Shown here: positions 36,250 through 45,875 of the stretch, piece by piece
How the letters are laid out: every line of letters starts with the position of its first letter
How positions within the stretch are numbered: the stretch's first letter is position 1
Origin: Agrococcus sp. Marseille-P2731
GTDB lineage: Bacteria; Actinomycetota; Actinomycetes; Actinomycetales; Microbacteriaceae
Assembly (NCBI RefSeq): GCF_900117395.1
Contig: NZ_FPEG01000001.1
Span: forward strand, 1 to 64,000
DNA length: 64,000 bases
Direction of reading: 5' to 3'
The notes under the pieces: generated by a model
Seen by the model: the letters and a program-made list of their open reading frames with translations, nothing else
Told to the model about the DNA's origin: nothing
Databases searched by the model: none
Position numbers and translations under genes: made by a program

Positions 36250-37137
36250 TCAGCGCGAGCGCACCGACTTCTCTGCCATCTGCACGACGTTGTCGAGCAG
36301 CATGACGCGCGTCATCGGGCCCACGCCGCCGGGCACGGGCGAGACCCAGCCAGCGACCTCGCGCACACCGGGGTCGACGTCGCCCAGCAGCTTCACCTTG
36401 CCCGTCTCGGCCGAGAGGCCGCGCGTGATGCCGACGTCGAGCACCGCGGCACCGGGCTTCACCCAGTCGGCCGTGATGAGCCCCGGCACGCCCACAGCTG
36501 CCACCACGATGTCGGCCTCGCGCACCTGCGCGGCCAGATCGGGCGTGCGGGAGTGGCAGAGCGTCACGGTCGCGTCGATGCCCTTGCGGGTCAGGAGCAG
36601 CCCGAGCGGACGGCCGACCGTCAGCCCGCGGCCGACCACCGCGACGGTGGCGCCGGCGATCGCGATGTCGTGGCGGCGCAGCATCTGCACGATGCCCGCC
36701 GGGGTGCACGGCAGCGGCGAGTCGATGGGGCCGTCGACGCCCAGCACGAGCCGGCCGAGGTTGGTCGGGTGCAGGCCATCGGCATCCTTGTCGGGGTCCA
36801 TCAGCTCGAGCATCGCGTGCTCGTCGTGCCCGGGCGGCAGCGGCAGCTGGATGATGTAGCCGGTCACCTCTCGCGCCGAGTTGAGGTCCTCGATCGCCGT
36901 CCGCACGTCGGCGCTCGACGCGTTCGCCGGCAGGTCCACGCGGATCGACTCGATGCCCACCTCGGCGCAGTCGCGGTGCTTGCCCTTCACATAGGACTGG
37001 CTCGCCGGGTCCTCGCCCACCAGCAGCGTGCCGAGGCCCGGGTGCACGCCCTTGGCGCCGAGCGCATCCACTCGCTCCTTGAGCTCGAGCTTGATGGCCG
37101 CCGCGGTCGCGTTGCCGTCGAGCAGGCGCGCCGTCAT
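36250..37137 (-). CDS. folD: Methylenetetrahydrofolate dehydrogenase/cyclohydrolase FolD
   Basis: A 295-aa bifunctional enzyme. [15 protein letters not shown] carries the catalytic Lys (SYVxxK), QLPLPPG and [15 protein letters not shown] are substrate motifs, and [16 protein letters not shown] is the NADP-binding loop; [17 protein letters not shown] is the C-terminal signature. It interconverts methylene-, methenyl- and formyl-THF. It overlaps glyA by 4 bp and lies in the riboswitch-controlled glyA-folD operon. Confidence 0.96.
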   Translation of the reverse strand: MTARLLDGNATAAAIKLELKERVDALGAKGVHPGLGTLLVGEDPASQSYVKGKHRDCAEVGIESIRVDLPANASSADVRTAIEDLNSAREVTGYIIQLPLPPGHDEHAMLELMDPDKDADGLHPTNLGRLVLGVDGPIDSPLPCTPAGIVQMLRRHDIAIAGATVAVVGRGLTVGRPLGLLLTRKGIDATVTLCHSRTPDLAAQVREADIVVAAVGVPGLITADWVKPGAAVLDVGITRGLSAETGKVKLLGDVDPGVREVAGWVSPVPGGVGPMTRVMLLDNVVQMAEKSVRSR

Positions 37138-38495
37138 CGGGCGGAGCCGCTGCCGTCGACCGACGAGCCGAGCTCGTGCACCGCCTCGGGCTGCCCCGAG
37201 GGGCCGAAGCCCGCGTAGAGCGGGAAGGCGTCGGCGAGCTTCGCGACGCGGGCGCGCAGCGGCTCGAGGTCGGCCTCGGCTGCATCGGCGCCGAGCTGCA
37301 GCGCGAGCGCGATCACGTCGGCGACCTCGGTGAACTCGGTGTCGCCGAAGCCGCGGGTGGCAAGCGCCGGCGTGCCGATGCGGAGGCCCGACGTGACCAT
37401 CGGAGGCCGCGGGTCGTTGGGCACGGCGTTGCGGTTCACGGTGATGCGGATCTCGTGCAGGAGATCCTCGGCCTGCTTGCCGTCGATCGCGGCGTCGCGC
37501 AGGTCGACGAGCACCAGGTGCACGTCGGTGCCGTTCGAGCGCACGGTGATGCCCGCATCCGCCACATCCTGCTGCATGAGGCGGTCGGCGAGGATGTGCG
37601 CGCCGCGCAGGGTGCGCTCCTGGCGCTCCTTGAACTCGGCGGAGGCCGCGAGCTTGAAGGCGGTCGCCTTCGCCGCGATCGCGTGCATGAGCGGGCCGCC
37701 CTGCTGGCCGGGGAAGACGCCGGAGTTGATCTTCTTCGCGATGTCGGCGTCGTTCGTCAGGATGAAGCCCGAACGGGGGCCGCCGATGGTCTTGTGCACC
37801 GTGGACGAGACGACGTGCGCGTGCGGCACCGGGCTCGGGTGCACGCCGGCGGCGACGAGGCCCGCGAAGTGGGCCATGTCGACCCACAGCAGCGCGCCGA
37901 CCTCGTCGGCGATGGCGCGGAAGGCCGCGAAGTCGAGCTGGCGCGGGTAGGCCGACCAGCCGGCGACGATCACCTTCGGCTTGTGCTCGATGGCGAGGCG
38001 GCGCACCTCCTCCATGTCGACGCGGCTCGTCTCGGCGTCGACGCCGTAGGCGACGATGTCGTAGAGCCGGCCGGAGAAGTTGATCTTCATGCCGTGCGTG
38101 AGGTGGCCGCCGTGGTCGAGCGAGAGGCCGAGCACCGTGTCGCCCGGGCGCGCGATCGCGTGCAGGACGGCGGCGTTGGCGGTGGCGCCCGAGTGGGGCT
38201 GCACGTTGGCGAACTCGGCGCCGAAGAGCGACTTGGCGCGGTCGATCGCGAGCTGCTCGGCGACGTCGACGTACTCGCAGCCGCCGTAGTAGCGGCGGCC
38301 CGGGTAGCCCTCTGCGTACTTGTTGGTCAGCACGCTGCCGGCGGACTCGAGCACCGCGACCGGCACGAAGTTCTCGCTCGCGATCATCTCGAGGAAGTCG
38401 CGCTGGCGGTTCAGCTCCTGCTGCAGGACCTCGGCGATCTCGGGATCGACCTCGGCGAGGGGCGAGTTGAACGTGCTGGGCATGCGGTCGGTCAC
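37134..38495 (-). CDS. glyA: Serine hydroxymethyltransferase GlyA
   Basis: A 453-aa PLP enzyme. I prefer the GTG at 38495 (AAGGAG 5 bases upstream), giving [13 protein letters not shown]; the next ATG is 12 bp later and has no such site. Features: [49 protein letters not shown], and the PLP Lys in [19 protein letters not shown]. It converts serine and THF to glycine and methylene-THF, supplying FolD. It is the first gene after the ZTP riboswitch. Confidence 0.96.
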   Translation of the reverse strand: MTDRMPSTFNSPLAEVDPEIAEVLQQELNRQRDFLEMIASENFVPVAVLESAGSVLTNKYAEGYPGRRYYGGCEYVDVAEQLAIDRAKSLFGAEFANVQPHSGATANAAVLHAIARPGDTVLGLSLDHGGHLTHGMKINFSGRLYDIVAYGVDAETSRVDMEEVRRLAIEHKPKVIVAGWSAYPRQLDFAAFRAIADEVGALLWVDMAHFAGLVAAGVHPSPVPHAHVVSSTVHKTIGGPRSGFILTNDADIAKKINSGVFPGQQGGPLMHAIAAKATAFKLAASAEFKERQERTLRGAHILADRLMQQDVADAGITVRSNGTDVHLVLVDLRDAAIDGKQAEDLLHEIRITVNRNAVPNDPRPPMVTSGLRIGTPALATRGFGDTEFTEVADVIALALQLGADAAEADLEPLRARVAKLADAFPLYAGFGPSGQPEAVHELGSSVDGSGSAR

Positions 38496-38530
38496 GGGTG
38501 CTCCTTCGCTGATGCGCTCGCGCGCGTCGC

Positions 38531-38611
38531 TGGCGGTGTCGCCCAGGCGCGCGGCTCGAGATCGGCCGCTCCCCGGTGGTGCTCCACCTGTGCGCCAGTC
38601 ACGGCCTCCCA
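38531..38611 (-). promoter_or_regulatory. ZTP (pfl) riboswitch upstream of glyA-folD
   Basis: On the minus strand the leader reads GGCCGTGACTGGCG..., then an AGGTGGA/ACCACC stem, GGGGAGCGGCC closing the first helix, and later CCGCGCGCCTGGGC, which is the conserved CGCCTGGGC end and pseudoknot partner of the pfl motif. The order and conserved bases match the ZTP riboswitch, which senses AICAR-phosphates (ZMP/ZTP), a signal of low 10-formyl-THF. A TATCAT -10 element lies at 38614-38619. It lies 36 nt before glyA. Confidence 0.85.
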
Positions 38612-38650
38612 CCATGATATCTCGCGACCGCTCCCCCCGCGCCTCCGCAC

Positions 38651-38780
38651 AGGGACCCCTTCTGCCATCGGGGACCCCGTGCGCCGGGTCCCTCGTGGCG
38701 GAAGGGGTCCCCACGAACGAGGACCCCTTCTGCCATCGGGGACCCGGTGCACCGGGTCCGCGATGGCGGAAGGGGTCCTT
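38651..38780. repeat. Family C palindromic repeat, two tandem copies
   Basis: Each copy of about 60 bp starts ggaccccttctgccatcggg and ends in the inverse ggcggaaggggtcc; copies lie at 38651-38711 and 38721-38778. Each folds on itself. Together with the riboswitch they fill the interval from glyA to putA. Confidence 0.85.
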
Positions 38781-38792
38781 CGCTGGCGTGCG

Positions 38793-41700
38793 CTAGATCA
38801 GCGCGTCGGTCAGGTGGTTCGGCGTGCCGAAGCGGTGCGCCGTGATGGCGATCGCCTGCTCGCGCAGGAACGGCAGCATCTCGACCCGGCCGGCCTCGAC
38901 GAGTGCGTGCGACACGATGGCGAGGTCGGGGCGCCCGTCGACCGCCTCGGCGAGCGCGCGCACGCCTTCGGCGACGGCGTCCTCTGCCGCGAGATAGCGG
39001 ATGCGCCCCTGGCCCAGGCCCGCAGCAGCGCGCCGGAAGGCGGCGTCGTCCTGCACCTCGACCGGCACGTTCGCCGCGGCGAGCGCAGCCCGCACCGCGG
39101 GTGCCGGCTCGATCGCCGTCGAGACGCGCACCGAGGCTCCGGCGCGCAGCGCTGCGACCACCGATCGCGCGAGCTGCACGATGCGGCCGCCCTCCGCGAG
39201 GCGGATGGTGACGCCCGGCATCGGCAGGTGCCGCAGGATGTCGCGCTCGGCCAGCAGCTGCTGCTCGTCGCGCGCCACGCCCAGGTCGGTCGCCCACACC
39301 TGCTGGTCGGAGCCGGCCGACCGCCACAGCGCCGCGGCCTCGGCGACCGTCACCGACGCATCCGCCGACCTCGCCAGCGACTCGATGGCGTCGACGACCG
39401 TCTGCACCGACAGCAGCTCGATCGGCGCGAGCTGCGCAGCCTCGGCGCTCACCCACTCGACGAGCGGCATGAGGTAGCTCGGGCCGCCGGCCTTCGTGGT
39501 CGGGCCGACGACCGAGCGCTTCCAGCCGCCGAAGGGCTGGCGCTGCACGATCGCGCCGGTGATGCCGCGGTTGACGTAGAGGTTGCCGGCCTCGATGGTG
39601 TCGAGCCACCGGCCGATCTCTGCCGGGTTGAGCGAGTGGATGCCGGAGGTGAGGCCGTAGTCGACCTCGTTGACGATCGCGATCGCCTCCTCCAGCGTCT
39701 CGACGCGCATGATGCCGAGGATCGGCCCGAAGTACTCCGTCAGGTGGTACTCGCTGCCGCGCTGCACGCCTGCGCGCAGGCCCGGCGTCCACAGCTTGCC
39801 CTCGTCGTCGAGCTGCTTCGGCTCGACGATCCACGACTCGCCCTCGCCGAGCGTCGTCAGGCCGTCGAGCAGCTTGCCCTCGGCGGGCGCGACGATCGGG
39901 CCCATCTGGCTCGTGGCCTCCCACGGGTAGCCGACCTCGAGCGAGCGCACGCCGTCGACGATCTGGTTGTGCAGGCGCTTCGAGCGGCCGGCCTGGCCGA
40001 CGAGGATCACCAGCGAGGCCGCCGAGCACTTCTGGCCGGCGTGGCCGAAGGCGCTCGAGACGATGTCCTTCGCCGCGAGGTCGAAGTCGGCGGAGGGGGT
40101 GACGATGATGGCGTTCTTGCCGCTCGTCTCGGCCAGCAGGCTGAGGTCGGGGCGGATGCGTCGGAAGGCCTGCGCGGTCTCGAAGCCGCCGGTGAGGATC
40201 ACGCGGTCGACGCGCTCGTCTCCGATGAGCTGGTCGCCGAGCGAGCGCTCGCCGAGCTGCACGAGCTGCAGCACGTCCTTCGGCACACCGGCGGCCCAGA
40301 GCGCCTCGACCATCGTGGCTCCGGTGCGCGCGGTGGCGCGGGCGGGCTTGATGATGACGGATGCGCCGCTCGCGAGGGCTGCGAGGGTCGAGCCCGCGGG
40401 GATGGCGATCGGGAAGTTCCACGGCGGCGTGACGACGATCAGCCGCGAGGGCACCGCGGTGGCGCCGTCGACGCGGTCGAGGTCGCGCGCGCGCTCGGCG
40501 TAGTAGTGCGCGAAGTCGATCGCCTCGGAGACCTCGGGGTCGGACTGGTCGAGCGTCTTGCCCGCCTCGCTCGCGGCGACCTCCATGAGCTCTGCGCGGC
40601 GCACCTCGAGCTCGTGACCGACGCGGTGCAGGATCTCGGCGCGCTCGGCGCCCGAGAGCGAGCGCCACGCGTCGTTGGCGGCGATGCCGGTCTCGATCAC
40701 GGCGTCGAGCGCTGCGGCGTCGTGCAGGGTCGCGGCAGCGACGGCGTCTGCGCCCAGGCTCGAGCCCTGCGCGCGCTCGCGGATGCCTGCTGCCCAGGCC
40801 TGGTTGGCGGGCAGCGAGGGGTCGGTGTCGGGCGCGTTGTGGAACGCGTCGGTCGCTGCCGGCTCCGGCGCCTGCGTGCGGTCCTGCACGCGGTGCGTGC
40901 CGGGCGCCTGCGCGGCGAGCGCGTCGAGCGACGCGAGGAAGCGGTCGCGCTCGCGGTCGAAGAGGCCGCGGTCGTTCGCGAGCTCGAAGACGGCCGACAT
41001 GAAGTTCTCGCGGCTCGCACCCTCCTCGAGGCGGCGGATCAGGTAGGCGATCGCCACGTCGAACTCGGCCGGGTGCACGACCGGGGTGTAGAGCAGCAGG
41101 CCGCCGACGTCGCGGCGCACGACCTCTGCCTGGCCCTGCGCCATGCCGAGCAGCATCTCGAACTCGAGCCCCGCGGTGATGCCGCGCTGCTTCGCGAGCA
41201 GCCACGCGAAGGCGACGTCGAAGAGGTTGTGGCCGGCGACGCCGAGCTCGACGTTGCCGATGCGCTCAGGCGTCAGCGACCAGGCGAGCACTCGCTTGTA
41301 GTGCGTGTCGCTGTCCTGCTTCGTGTGCCAGGTCGCGAGCGGCCAGTCGTGGATCGAGGCCTCGACGCGCTCCATCGGCAGGTTCGCGCCCTTGACGAGG
41401 CGCACCTTGACGCCTGCCCCGCCCTGCGCGCGGCGCTCGGCGGCCCACACCTGCAGGCGCTGCATCGCGGGCAGCGCGTCGGGCAGGTAGGCCTGCAGCA
41501 CGATGCCGCCGCGGTACTGCTCGAGGCCCGGCGTCTCCAGGATCCGCGTGAAGACCGCCATGGTCATCTCGAGGTCCTTGTACTCCTCCATGTCGAGGTT
41601 GATGAAGGTCTTCGTCTCGGCTGCGCGGCGATAGAGCGGCAGCAGCCGCTCGATCACGTGCTCGACGGCGGCGTCGAAGCCGAACGCCTGGTGCGGCGCG

Positions 41701-42308
41701 GTCGTGGCAGAGACCTTGATCGAGACGTAGTCGACGTCGTCGCGCTCGATGAGCGCCATGGTGCCCTCGAGGCGGCGCTTCGCCTCGCGGTCGCCGAGCA
41801 CGGCCTCGCCGAGCAGGTTGACGTTCAGACGGGCGCCGGTGGCGCGGATGCGCTTGATCGCGGCACCGAGGCGGGCGTCGGTCGCGTCGATGATGAGGTG
41901 GCCGACCATCTCGCGCAGCACGCGGCGCGCGATCGGGACGACGACCTGCGGGGCGAGGGGCGCGACGCCGCCGCCGAGCTTGAGCGCCTGGCGCATCGGC
42001 CAGGGGAGGAACGAGGGCGCATCCCCGGCGATCTCGCGCAGCGTGCGCGCAGCGACGTGGACGTCCTCGGGGCGCACGACGCCGTCGACGAAGGCGACCG
42101 CGAAGTCAAGGCCCTTCGGGTCGCGCAGCACGCCGGCGAGCTGCTCGGCGCTCGAGTCGGAGGGGATCTGCTCCGCCTGCTCGAGCCAGGTGCGCACCTG
42201 CTCGACGATCTGCGGCGCGAGCGCCTGGAGCTCTGCGAGCTCGGCCGCGTCCACGGTCGTCTCGGTGCCGGTGATCTCGGCGTGCTTCGGGGTGGCGGCT
42301 GCGCCCAT
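38793..42308 (-). CDS. putA: Bifunctional proline dehydrogenase / P5C dehydrogenase PutA
   Basis: A 1171-aa protein starting at the ATG at 42308 (AGGAAAGGG upstream). The N-terminal half is the FAD-dependent proline dehydrogenase barrel (VSIKVSATTAP, INLDMEEYKDLEMTMAVF, GIVLQAYLPDALP, VRLVKGANLPMERV, then YLIRRLEEGASRENFM). The second half is an aldehyde dehydrogenase with VTPPWNFPIAIPAGS and catalytic Cys in GHAGQKCSAASLV. The C-terminal 200 residues are an ALDH-like tail. It oxidises proline to glutamate. No N-terminal DNA-binding domain is visible, so regulation probably comes from the divergent LysR gene. Confidence 0.95.
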   Translation of the reverse strand: MGAAATPKHAEITGTETTVDAAELAELQALAPQIVEQVRTWLEQAEQIPSDSSAEQLAGVLRDPKGLDFAVAFVDGVVRPEDVHVAARTLREIAGDAPSFLPWPMRQALKLGGGVAPLAPQVVVPIARRVLREMVGHLIIDATDARLGAAIKRIRATGARLNVNLLGEAVLGDREAKRRLEGTMALIERDDVDYVSIKVSATTAPHQAFGFDAAVEHVIERLLPLYRRAAETKTFINLDMEEYKDLEMTMAVFTRILETPGLEQYRGGIVLQAYLPDALPAMQRLQVWAAERRAQGGAGVKVRLVKGANLPMERVEASIHDWPLATWHTKQDSDTHYKRVLAWSLTPERIGNVELGVAGHNLFDVAFAWLLAKQRGITAGLEFEMLLGMAQGQAEVVRRDVGGLLLYTPVVHPAEFDVAIAYLIRRLEEGASRENFMSAVFELANDRGLFDRERDRFLASLDALAAQAPGTHRVQDRTQAPEPAATDAFHNAPDTDPSLPANQAWAAGIRERAQGSSLGADAVAAATLHDAAALDAVIETGIAANDAWRSLSGAERAEILHRVGHELEVRRAELMEVAASEAGKTLDQSDPEVSEAIDFAHYYAERARDLDRVDGATAVPSRLIVVTPPWNFPIAIPAGSTLAALASGASVIIKPARATARTGATMVEALWAAGVPKDVLQLVQLGERSLGDQLIGDERVDRVILTGGFETAQAFRRIRPDLSLLAETSGKNAIIVTPSADFDLAAKDIVSSAFGHAGQKCSAASLVILVGQAGRSKRLHNQIVDGVRSLEVGYPWEATSQMGPIVAPAEGKLLDGLTTLGEGESWIVEPKQLDDEGKLWTPGLRAGVQRGSEYHLTEYFGPILGIMRVETLEEAIAIVNEVDYGLTSGIHSLNPAEIGRWLDTIEAGNLYVNRGITGAIVQRQPFGGWKRSVVGPTTKAGGPSYLMPLVEWVSAEAAQLAPIELLSVQTVVDAIESLARSADASVTVAEAAALWRSAGSDQQVWATDLGVARDEQQLLAERDILRHLPMPGVTIRLAEGGRIVQLARSVVAALRAGASVRVSTAIEPAPAVRAALAAANVPVEVQDDAAFRRAAAGLGQGRIRYLAAEDAVAEGVRALAEAVDGRPDLAIVSHALVEAGRVEMLPFLREQAIAITAHRFGTPNHLTDALI

Positions 42309-42401
42309 GCTGCTGCCCTTTCCTGCGGTGATGGAGGTGCGCACGACGGTGCGCGCAGCGCCAGTCTGCACCCATCCACCATTCAGGTACAGTGACGGTT
42401 G

Positions 42402-42419
42402 GCGACGAGTATCCGTCGC
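42402..42419. promoter_or_regulatory. Inverted repeat in the putA-LysR divergent region, candidate operator
   Basis: GCGACG-agtatc-CGTCGC has 6-bp arms around an AT-rich centre, a plausible LysR-type site midway between the two divergent genes. Confidence 0.35.
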
Positions 42420-42447
42420 TTTTCGCGATGCTTCTCGAAGGGCGCGC

Positions 42448-43386
42448 ATGCTCGACATCCGACGGCTCAGACTGCTGCGCGAGCTGCGCCTGCGTGGCAC
42501 GATCGCAGCGGTCGCCACAGCGCTCGCCTACGCGCCGAGCGCCGTCTCCCAGCAGCTCTCGGCGCTCGAGCGAGAGGTCGGCGTGCCCCTCACGCGCAAG
42601 CAGGGGCGGCGGCTCGCACTCACTCCGCAGGGTGAGCTGCTCGCCCAGCACGCCGAGGGCATCCTCGCCCAGCTCGAGACGGCCGAGCGCGCCGTCGCGG
42701 TGTCGCTCGGTCGCCCGATCGGCACCGTGCGCATCGCCGTCTTCCAGTCGGCGGCGCTGTCGCTCGTGCCCGGCATGCTGCGGATCCTCGCGGAGACCGC
42801 TCCGGAGGTGCGCATCGAGATGGTGCAGCGCGAGCCCGAGACCGCCCTCTACGACACGCACGTGGGCGACTTCGACCTCGTCGTCGCCGAGCAGTACCCG
42901 GGGCACGCGGCCCCGCAGCACCTCGGGCTCGACCGCGAGGTGCTCATGACGGATGCGCTGCGACTGGCGGTGCCACCCGGCAGCCGCATCGGCTCGCTCG
43001 CCGACGCATCCGCCCACCCCTGGGTCATGGAGCCGCAGGGCGCCGCATCGCGGCACTTCGGCGAGCAGCAGTGCCGCATCGCCGGCTTCGAGCCCGACGT
43101 GCGCTTCGCGACCGCCGATCTGCAAGCGCAGATGCGGCTGATCGAGACCGGGCACGCCGTCGGGATCATGAACGACCTCACCTGGGTCGGCACGCCCGTG
43201 CGGTTCCGCGCGCTGCCGCTGCCGGGGGCGCCCCGGCGCGAGGTCTTCACGGCCGCCCGGTCGGCCTCGAGCGGCTCGCCCGCGATCACCGCCGTGCGCG
43301 AGGCGCTGCGCGGCGCGGTGCCAGCGGATGCCGCGGCCGACGAGCGAGCGCCCACGGCGCCGTCGCTCCCAGCCGCCGATCGGTAG
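42448..43386 (+). CDS. LysR-family transcriptional regulator
   Basis: A 312-aa regulator. The winged helix at the start reads LDIRRLRLLRELRLRGTIAAVATALAYAPSAVSQQLSALEREVGVPL, and the co-inducer-binding domain follows (VRIAVFQSAALSLVPGMLRIL). It is divergent from putA with 139 bp between the starts, so it probably controls proline degradation, as in other bacteria where a LysR-type or PutR protein does so. The C-terminal 25 residues are low-complexity. Confidence 0.88.
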   Translation: MLDIRRLRLLRELRLRGTIAAVATALAYAPSAVSQQLSALEREVGVPLTRKQGRRLALTPQGELLAQHAEGILAQLETAERAVAVSLGRPIGTVRIAVFQSAALSLVPGMLRILAETAPEVRIEMVQREPETALYDTHVGDFDLVVAEQYPGHAAPQHLGLDREVLMTDALRLAVPPGSRIGSLADASAHPWVMEPQGAASRHFGEQQCRIAGFEPDVRFATADLQAQMRLIETGHAVGIMNDLTWVGTPVRFRALPLPGAPRREVFTAARSASSGSPAITAVREALRGAVPADAAADERAPTAPSLPAADR

Positions 43387-43415
43387 GTTTGGGCGCACGC
43401 TTCGGAGGGGGAACC

Positions 43416-44597
43416 ATGGGCCTGTTCACACGCACGCAGCCGACACCCGTCGCTCAGCGGCCCGTCCGGCCACCGTGGTCGCTGTGGGCCGACTCGTTCG
43501 GCCGACTCGCGACGCGGGCCCTCCAGATCATCCTGGTGCTGCTGGTCGTCGCCGGGCTCGTCTACGCCATGACGCAGCTCACGCTCGTCATCATCCCGGT
43601 GATCCTCGCGCTCATCCTCGCCTCGGCCTTCGCTCCCCTGATGCGCTGGATGCGCCGCAAGGGCGTGCCGTCGGTGCTCGCGACGGTGATCTCGCTGCTC
43701 GCCATCGTCGTGGTGCTCGGCGGCGTGGTCTGGCTCATCGTCAACGCGGTGCGCGACCAGTTCGGCGAGCTCGCGGAGCAGGCGCAGGAAGGATTCGACC
43801 GGGTGCTCGAGTGGGTGGCCACCCTGCCGTTCGCCCCCACCGACGAGCAGATCACCGAGGCGCGCGACGCTGTGATCGACTTCGTCACGAGCGCCCAGTT
43901 CGGCTCCGGCGCGCTCGCGGGCGTCAGCGCCGCCGCGAGCTTCCTCACCGGGCTCGTGCTGATGATCGTCGTGCTGTTCTTCTTCCTGAAGGACGGCCCG
44001 CGCATCTGGGAGTTCCTGCTGCGGCCCTTCGAGGGCGAGTCCTACGCCCGCGCCGAGCGCATCGGCGACCGCACCGTCGACACGCTGGGCGGATACGTTC
44101 GCGGCACGGCCACCGTCGCGCTCGTCGACGCCGTCGGCATCGGCGTGGTGCTGTGGATCCTCCAGATCCCGCTCGCCCTGCCGCTCGCGGTCCTCGTCTT
44201 CCTGCTCGCCTTCATCCCGCTCGTGGGCGCCACCCTCGCTGGCATCCTCGCCACGCTCGTGGCGCTCGTGTCGACCGGCGAGGTCGTGACCGCCCTGATC
44301 GTGCTGGGCGCCGTCATCGTCGTCAACCAGCTCGAGGGCAACTTCCTGCAGCCGGTCGTGATGGGTCGCTCGCTCAAGCTGCACGCGCTCGTCATCCTCA
44401 TCGCCCTGACCATCGGCACCGTCCTCGGTGGCGTTGTCGGCGCCGTGCTCTCGGTGCCCGTCGCCGCGGTCGCGTGGGGCATCGTGCAGGTGTGGGACGG
44501 CGAGGACACCCCCGCGCGGATGTTCCGGCAGAAGCGGCCGGAGGTCGTGGAGACGGGTGCGGCTGCGCGCGCGTCGCAGCGGCGCCACCGCCGCTGA
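43416..44597 (+). CDS. AI-2E family transporter (PerM-like)
   Basis: A 393-aa membrane protein with about eight helices and the AI-2E family pattern: IILVLLVVAGLVYAMTQLTLVIIPVILALILASAFAPLMRWM, FFFLKDGPRIWEF, and the helix pair AFIPLVGATLAGILATLVALV followed by NQLEGNFLQPVVMGRSLKLHALVI. Some members export the autoinducer AI-2 or act as Na+/H+ antiporters; most have no known substrate. It is downstream of LysR with a 29-bp gap, perhaps co-transcribed. Confidence 0.92.
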   Translation: MGLFTRTQPTPVAQRPVRPPWSLWADSFGRLATRALQIILVLLVVAGLVYAMTQLTLVIIPVILALILASAFAPLMRWMRRKGVPSVLATVISLLAIVVVLGGVVWLIVNAVRDQFGELAEQAQEGFDRVLEWVATLPFAPTDEQITEARDAVIDFVTSAQFGSGALAGVSAAASFLTGLVLMIVVLFFFLKDGPRIWEFLLRPFEGESYARAERIGDRTVDTLGGYVRGTATVALVDAVGIGVVLWILQIPLALPLAVLVFLLAFIPLVGATLAGILATLVALVSTGEVVTALIVLGAVIVVNQLEGNFLQPVVMGRSLKLHALVILIALTIGTVLGGVVGAVLSVPVAAVAWGIVQVWDGEDTPARMFRQKRPEVVETGAAARASQRRHRR

Positions 44598-44603
44598 ACC
44601 GCG

Positions 44604-45827
44604 TCAGCGGGCCGTGAGGTCGCGGCGGTGCAGCGCCGCGTCGACCGCGACGAGCACGAGGGCGACGACGAGCCCGGCGCACAGCGCCCAGGGCAGGAAC
44701 GCGACGCCGATCGAGTCGAGCACGAGCGCGCCCAGCAGCGCGCCGGCACCGATGCCGACGTTGAAGCCCGTCGTGTACCAGGCGGTGGCCTGCTGCAGCA
44801 GCCGCTCGGGCGTCGCCTGCAGCTGCCTCGTCTGCAGCAGCGCCGGCAGGGCGCCGAGCGCGAAGGCCCACACCAGCACCGCGGCGATCGTGAGCAGCGC
44901 GAGCTGCGAGAGGCCCAGCAGCACCATCGCCACGATGCCGGCGAGCATCATCGCGAGCGTCGACGCGGTGGGGCGCTTGCCGAGCCAGAGCGCGATCGCG
45001 AGCACCGCGACGATGCCGACGACGCCGTAGCCGAGCAGCGCGCCCGAGAGCCACGACTCGGGCACCCCCGCGTGCTGCACGAGGAAGGGCGAGATGTAGG
45101 TGTACAGCGCGTAGTGGCCGAGCATCACGAGCGTGGTCGAGATGATCGCGAGCGCCACGCCGCGCAGGCTCTTCCCCGGCTCGGGGCTCGGCAGCGCGAT
45201 GGATCCCGTGGAGGTGGTCGCCTGGTCCCGCAGGTGATCGACGGGCGGCAGCATCCGCCAGACGGCCACGGCGACCACGATGCAGACGGCACCGAAGAGC
45301 GCGAACGACCAGCGCCATCCGATCACCTGCCCGAGCAGGGTGGCCAGCGGCAGGCCGAGCACGTAGGCGAAGGAGCCGCCCGCTGAGGTGAGCGCGACGG
45401 CGCGCGCGAGCTGGTGGGGCGGCACGAGGTAGGCGGCGTACGCGCCCACGACCGTCCAGAAGACACCGTGTGCGAGGCCGCCGAGCACGCGGAAGGCGAT
45501 CATCCACTCGTAGGTCGGCGCCAGCGCCGAGCCGAAGCAGCTGACGGCGAAGACCGCGAGCACGGTGAGCACGAGCAGGTGCCTGGGCACGCGGCGCGTG
45601 AGGCGGATGAGCGTGGTCGACGAGGCGACGACCGTGAACGCGAAGATCGTCACCAGCAGGCCGATGGCGCTCTCGCTCACGGCGAGCTCGCGGCTCATCG
45701 GCAGCAGCAGCCCCATGGGCAGCATCTCGACGGAGATGTTGGTGAAGATCGCCAGCGCGAGCACGAGCAGCGGCGCCATCGGGAAGGACCGGGCGGCGGA
45801 TGCGTGGGGTGCGGTGGGGGCTGACAT
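44604..45827 (-). CDS. MFS transporter (DHA1, YdhP/AraJ-like)
   Basis: A 407-aa protein with 12 predicted helices. The segment NISVEMLPMGLLLPMSREL at helix 1 and the motif A-like loop RLTRRVPRHLL between helices 2 and 3 are typical of the drug:H+ antiporter-1 group. GLAHGVFWTVVGAYAAYLVPP is in helix 4, where antiporter motif C would follow. It is likely an exporter of unknown substrate. Convergent with the AI-2E gene, 6 bp apart. Confidence 0.9.
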   Translation of the reverse strand: MSAPTAPHASAARSFPMAPLLVLALAIFTNISVEMLPMGLLLPMSRELAVSESAIGLLVTIFAFTVVASSTTLIRLTRRVPRHLLVLTVLAVFAVSCFGSALAPTYEWMIAFRVLGGLAHGVFWTVVGAYAAYLVPPHQLARAVALTSAGGSFAYVLGLPLATLLGQVIGWRWSFALFGAVCIVVAVAVWRMLPPVDHLRDQATTSTGSIALPSPEPGKSLRGVALAIISTTLVMLGHYALYTYISPFLVQHAGVPESWLSGALLGYGVVGIVAVLAIALWLGKRPTASTLAMMLAGIVAMVLLGLSQLALLTIAAVLVWAFALGALPALLQTRQLQATPERLLQQATAWYTTGFNVGIGAGALLGALVLDSIGVAFLPWALCAGLVVALVLVAVDAALHRRDLTAR

Positions 45828-45875
45828 GGTGCGGCGCAAGCCTAGTGCTGGCGCCGCCCGCCCTAGGATCGGCGC

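Noticed and set aside
38496-38650. Glycine riboswitch in front of glyA
   Set aside because: The tandem glycine aptamer core is absent, whereas the ZTP (pfl) motif is present base by base.
37176-42395. A 1739-residue open frame on the plus strand
   Set aside because: It lies opposite glyA and putA, is rich in Arg/Val/Asp/His dipeptides and has no domain; long antisense frames are expected at this GC content. The same applies to the long plus-strand frames over pst (16216-19209) and dnaE2 (52255-57993).
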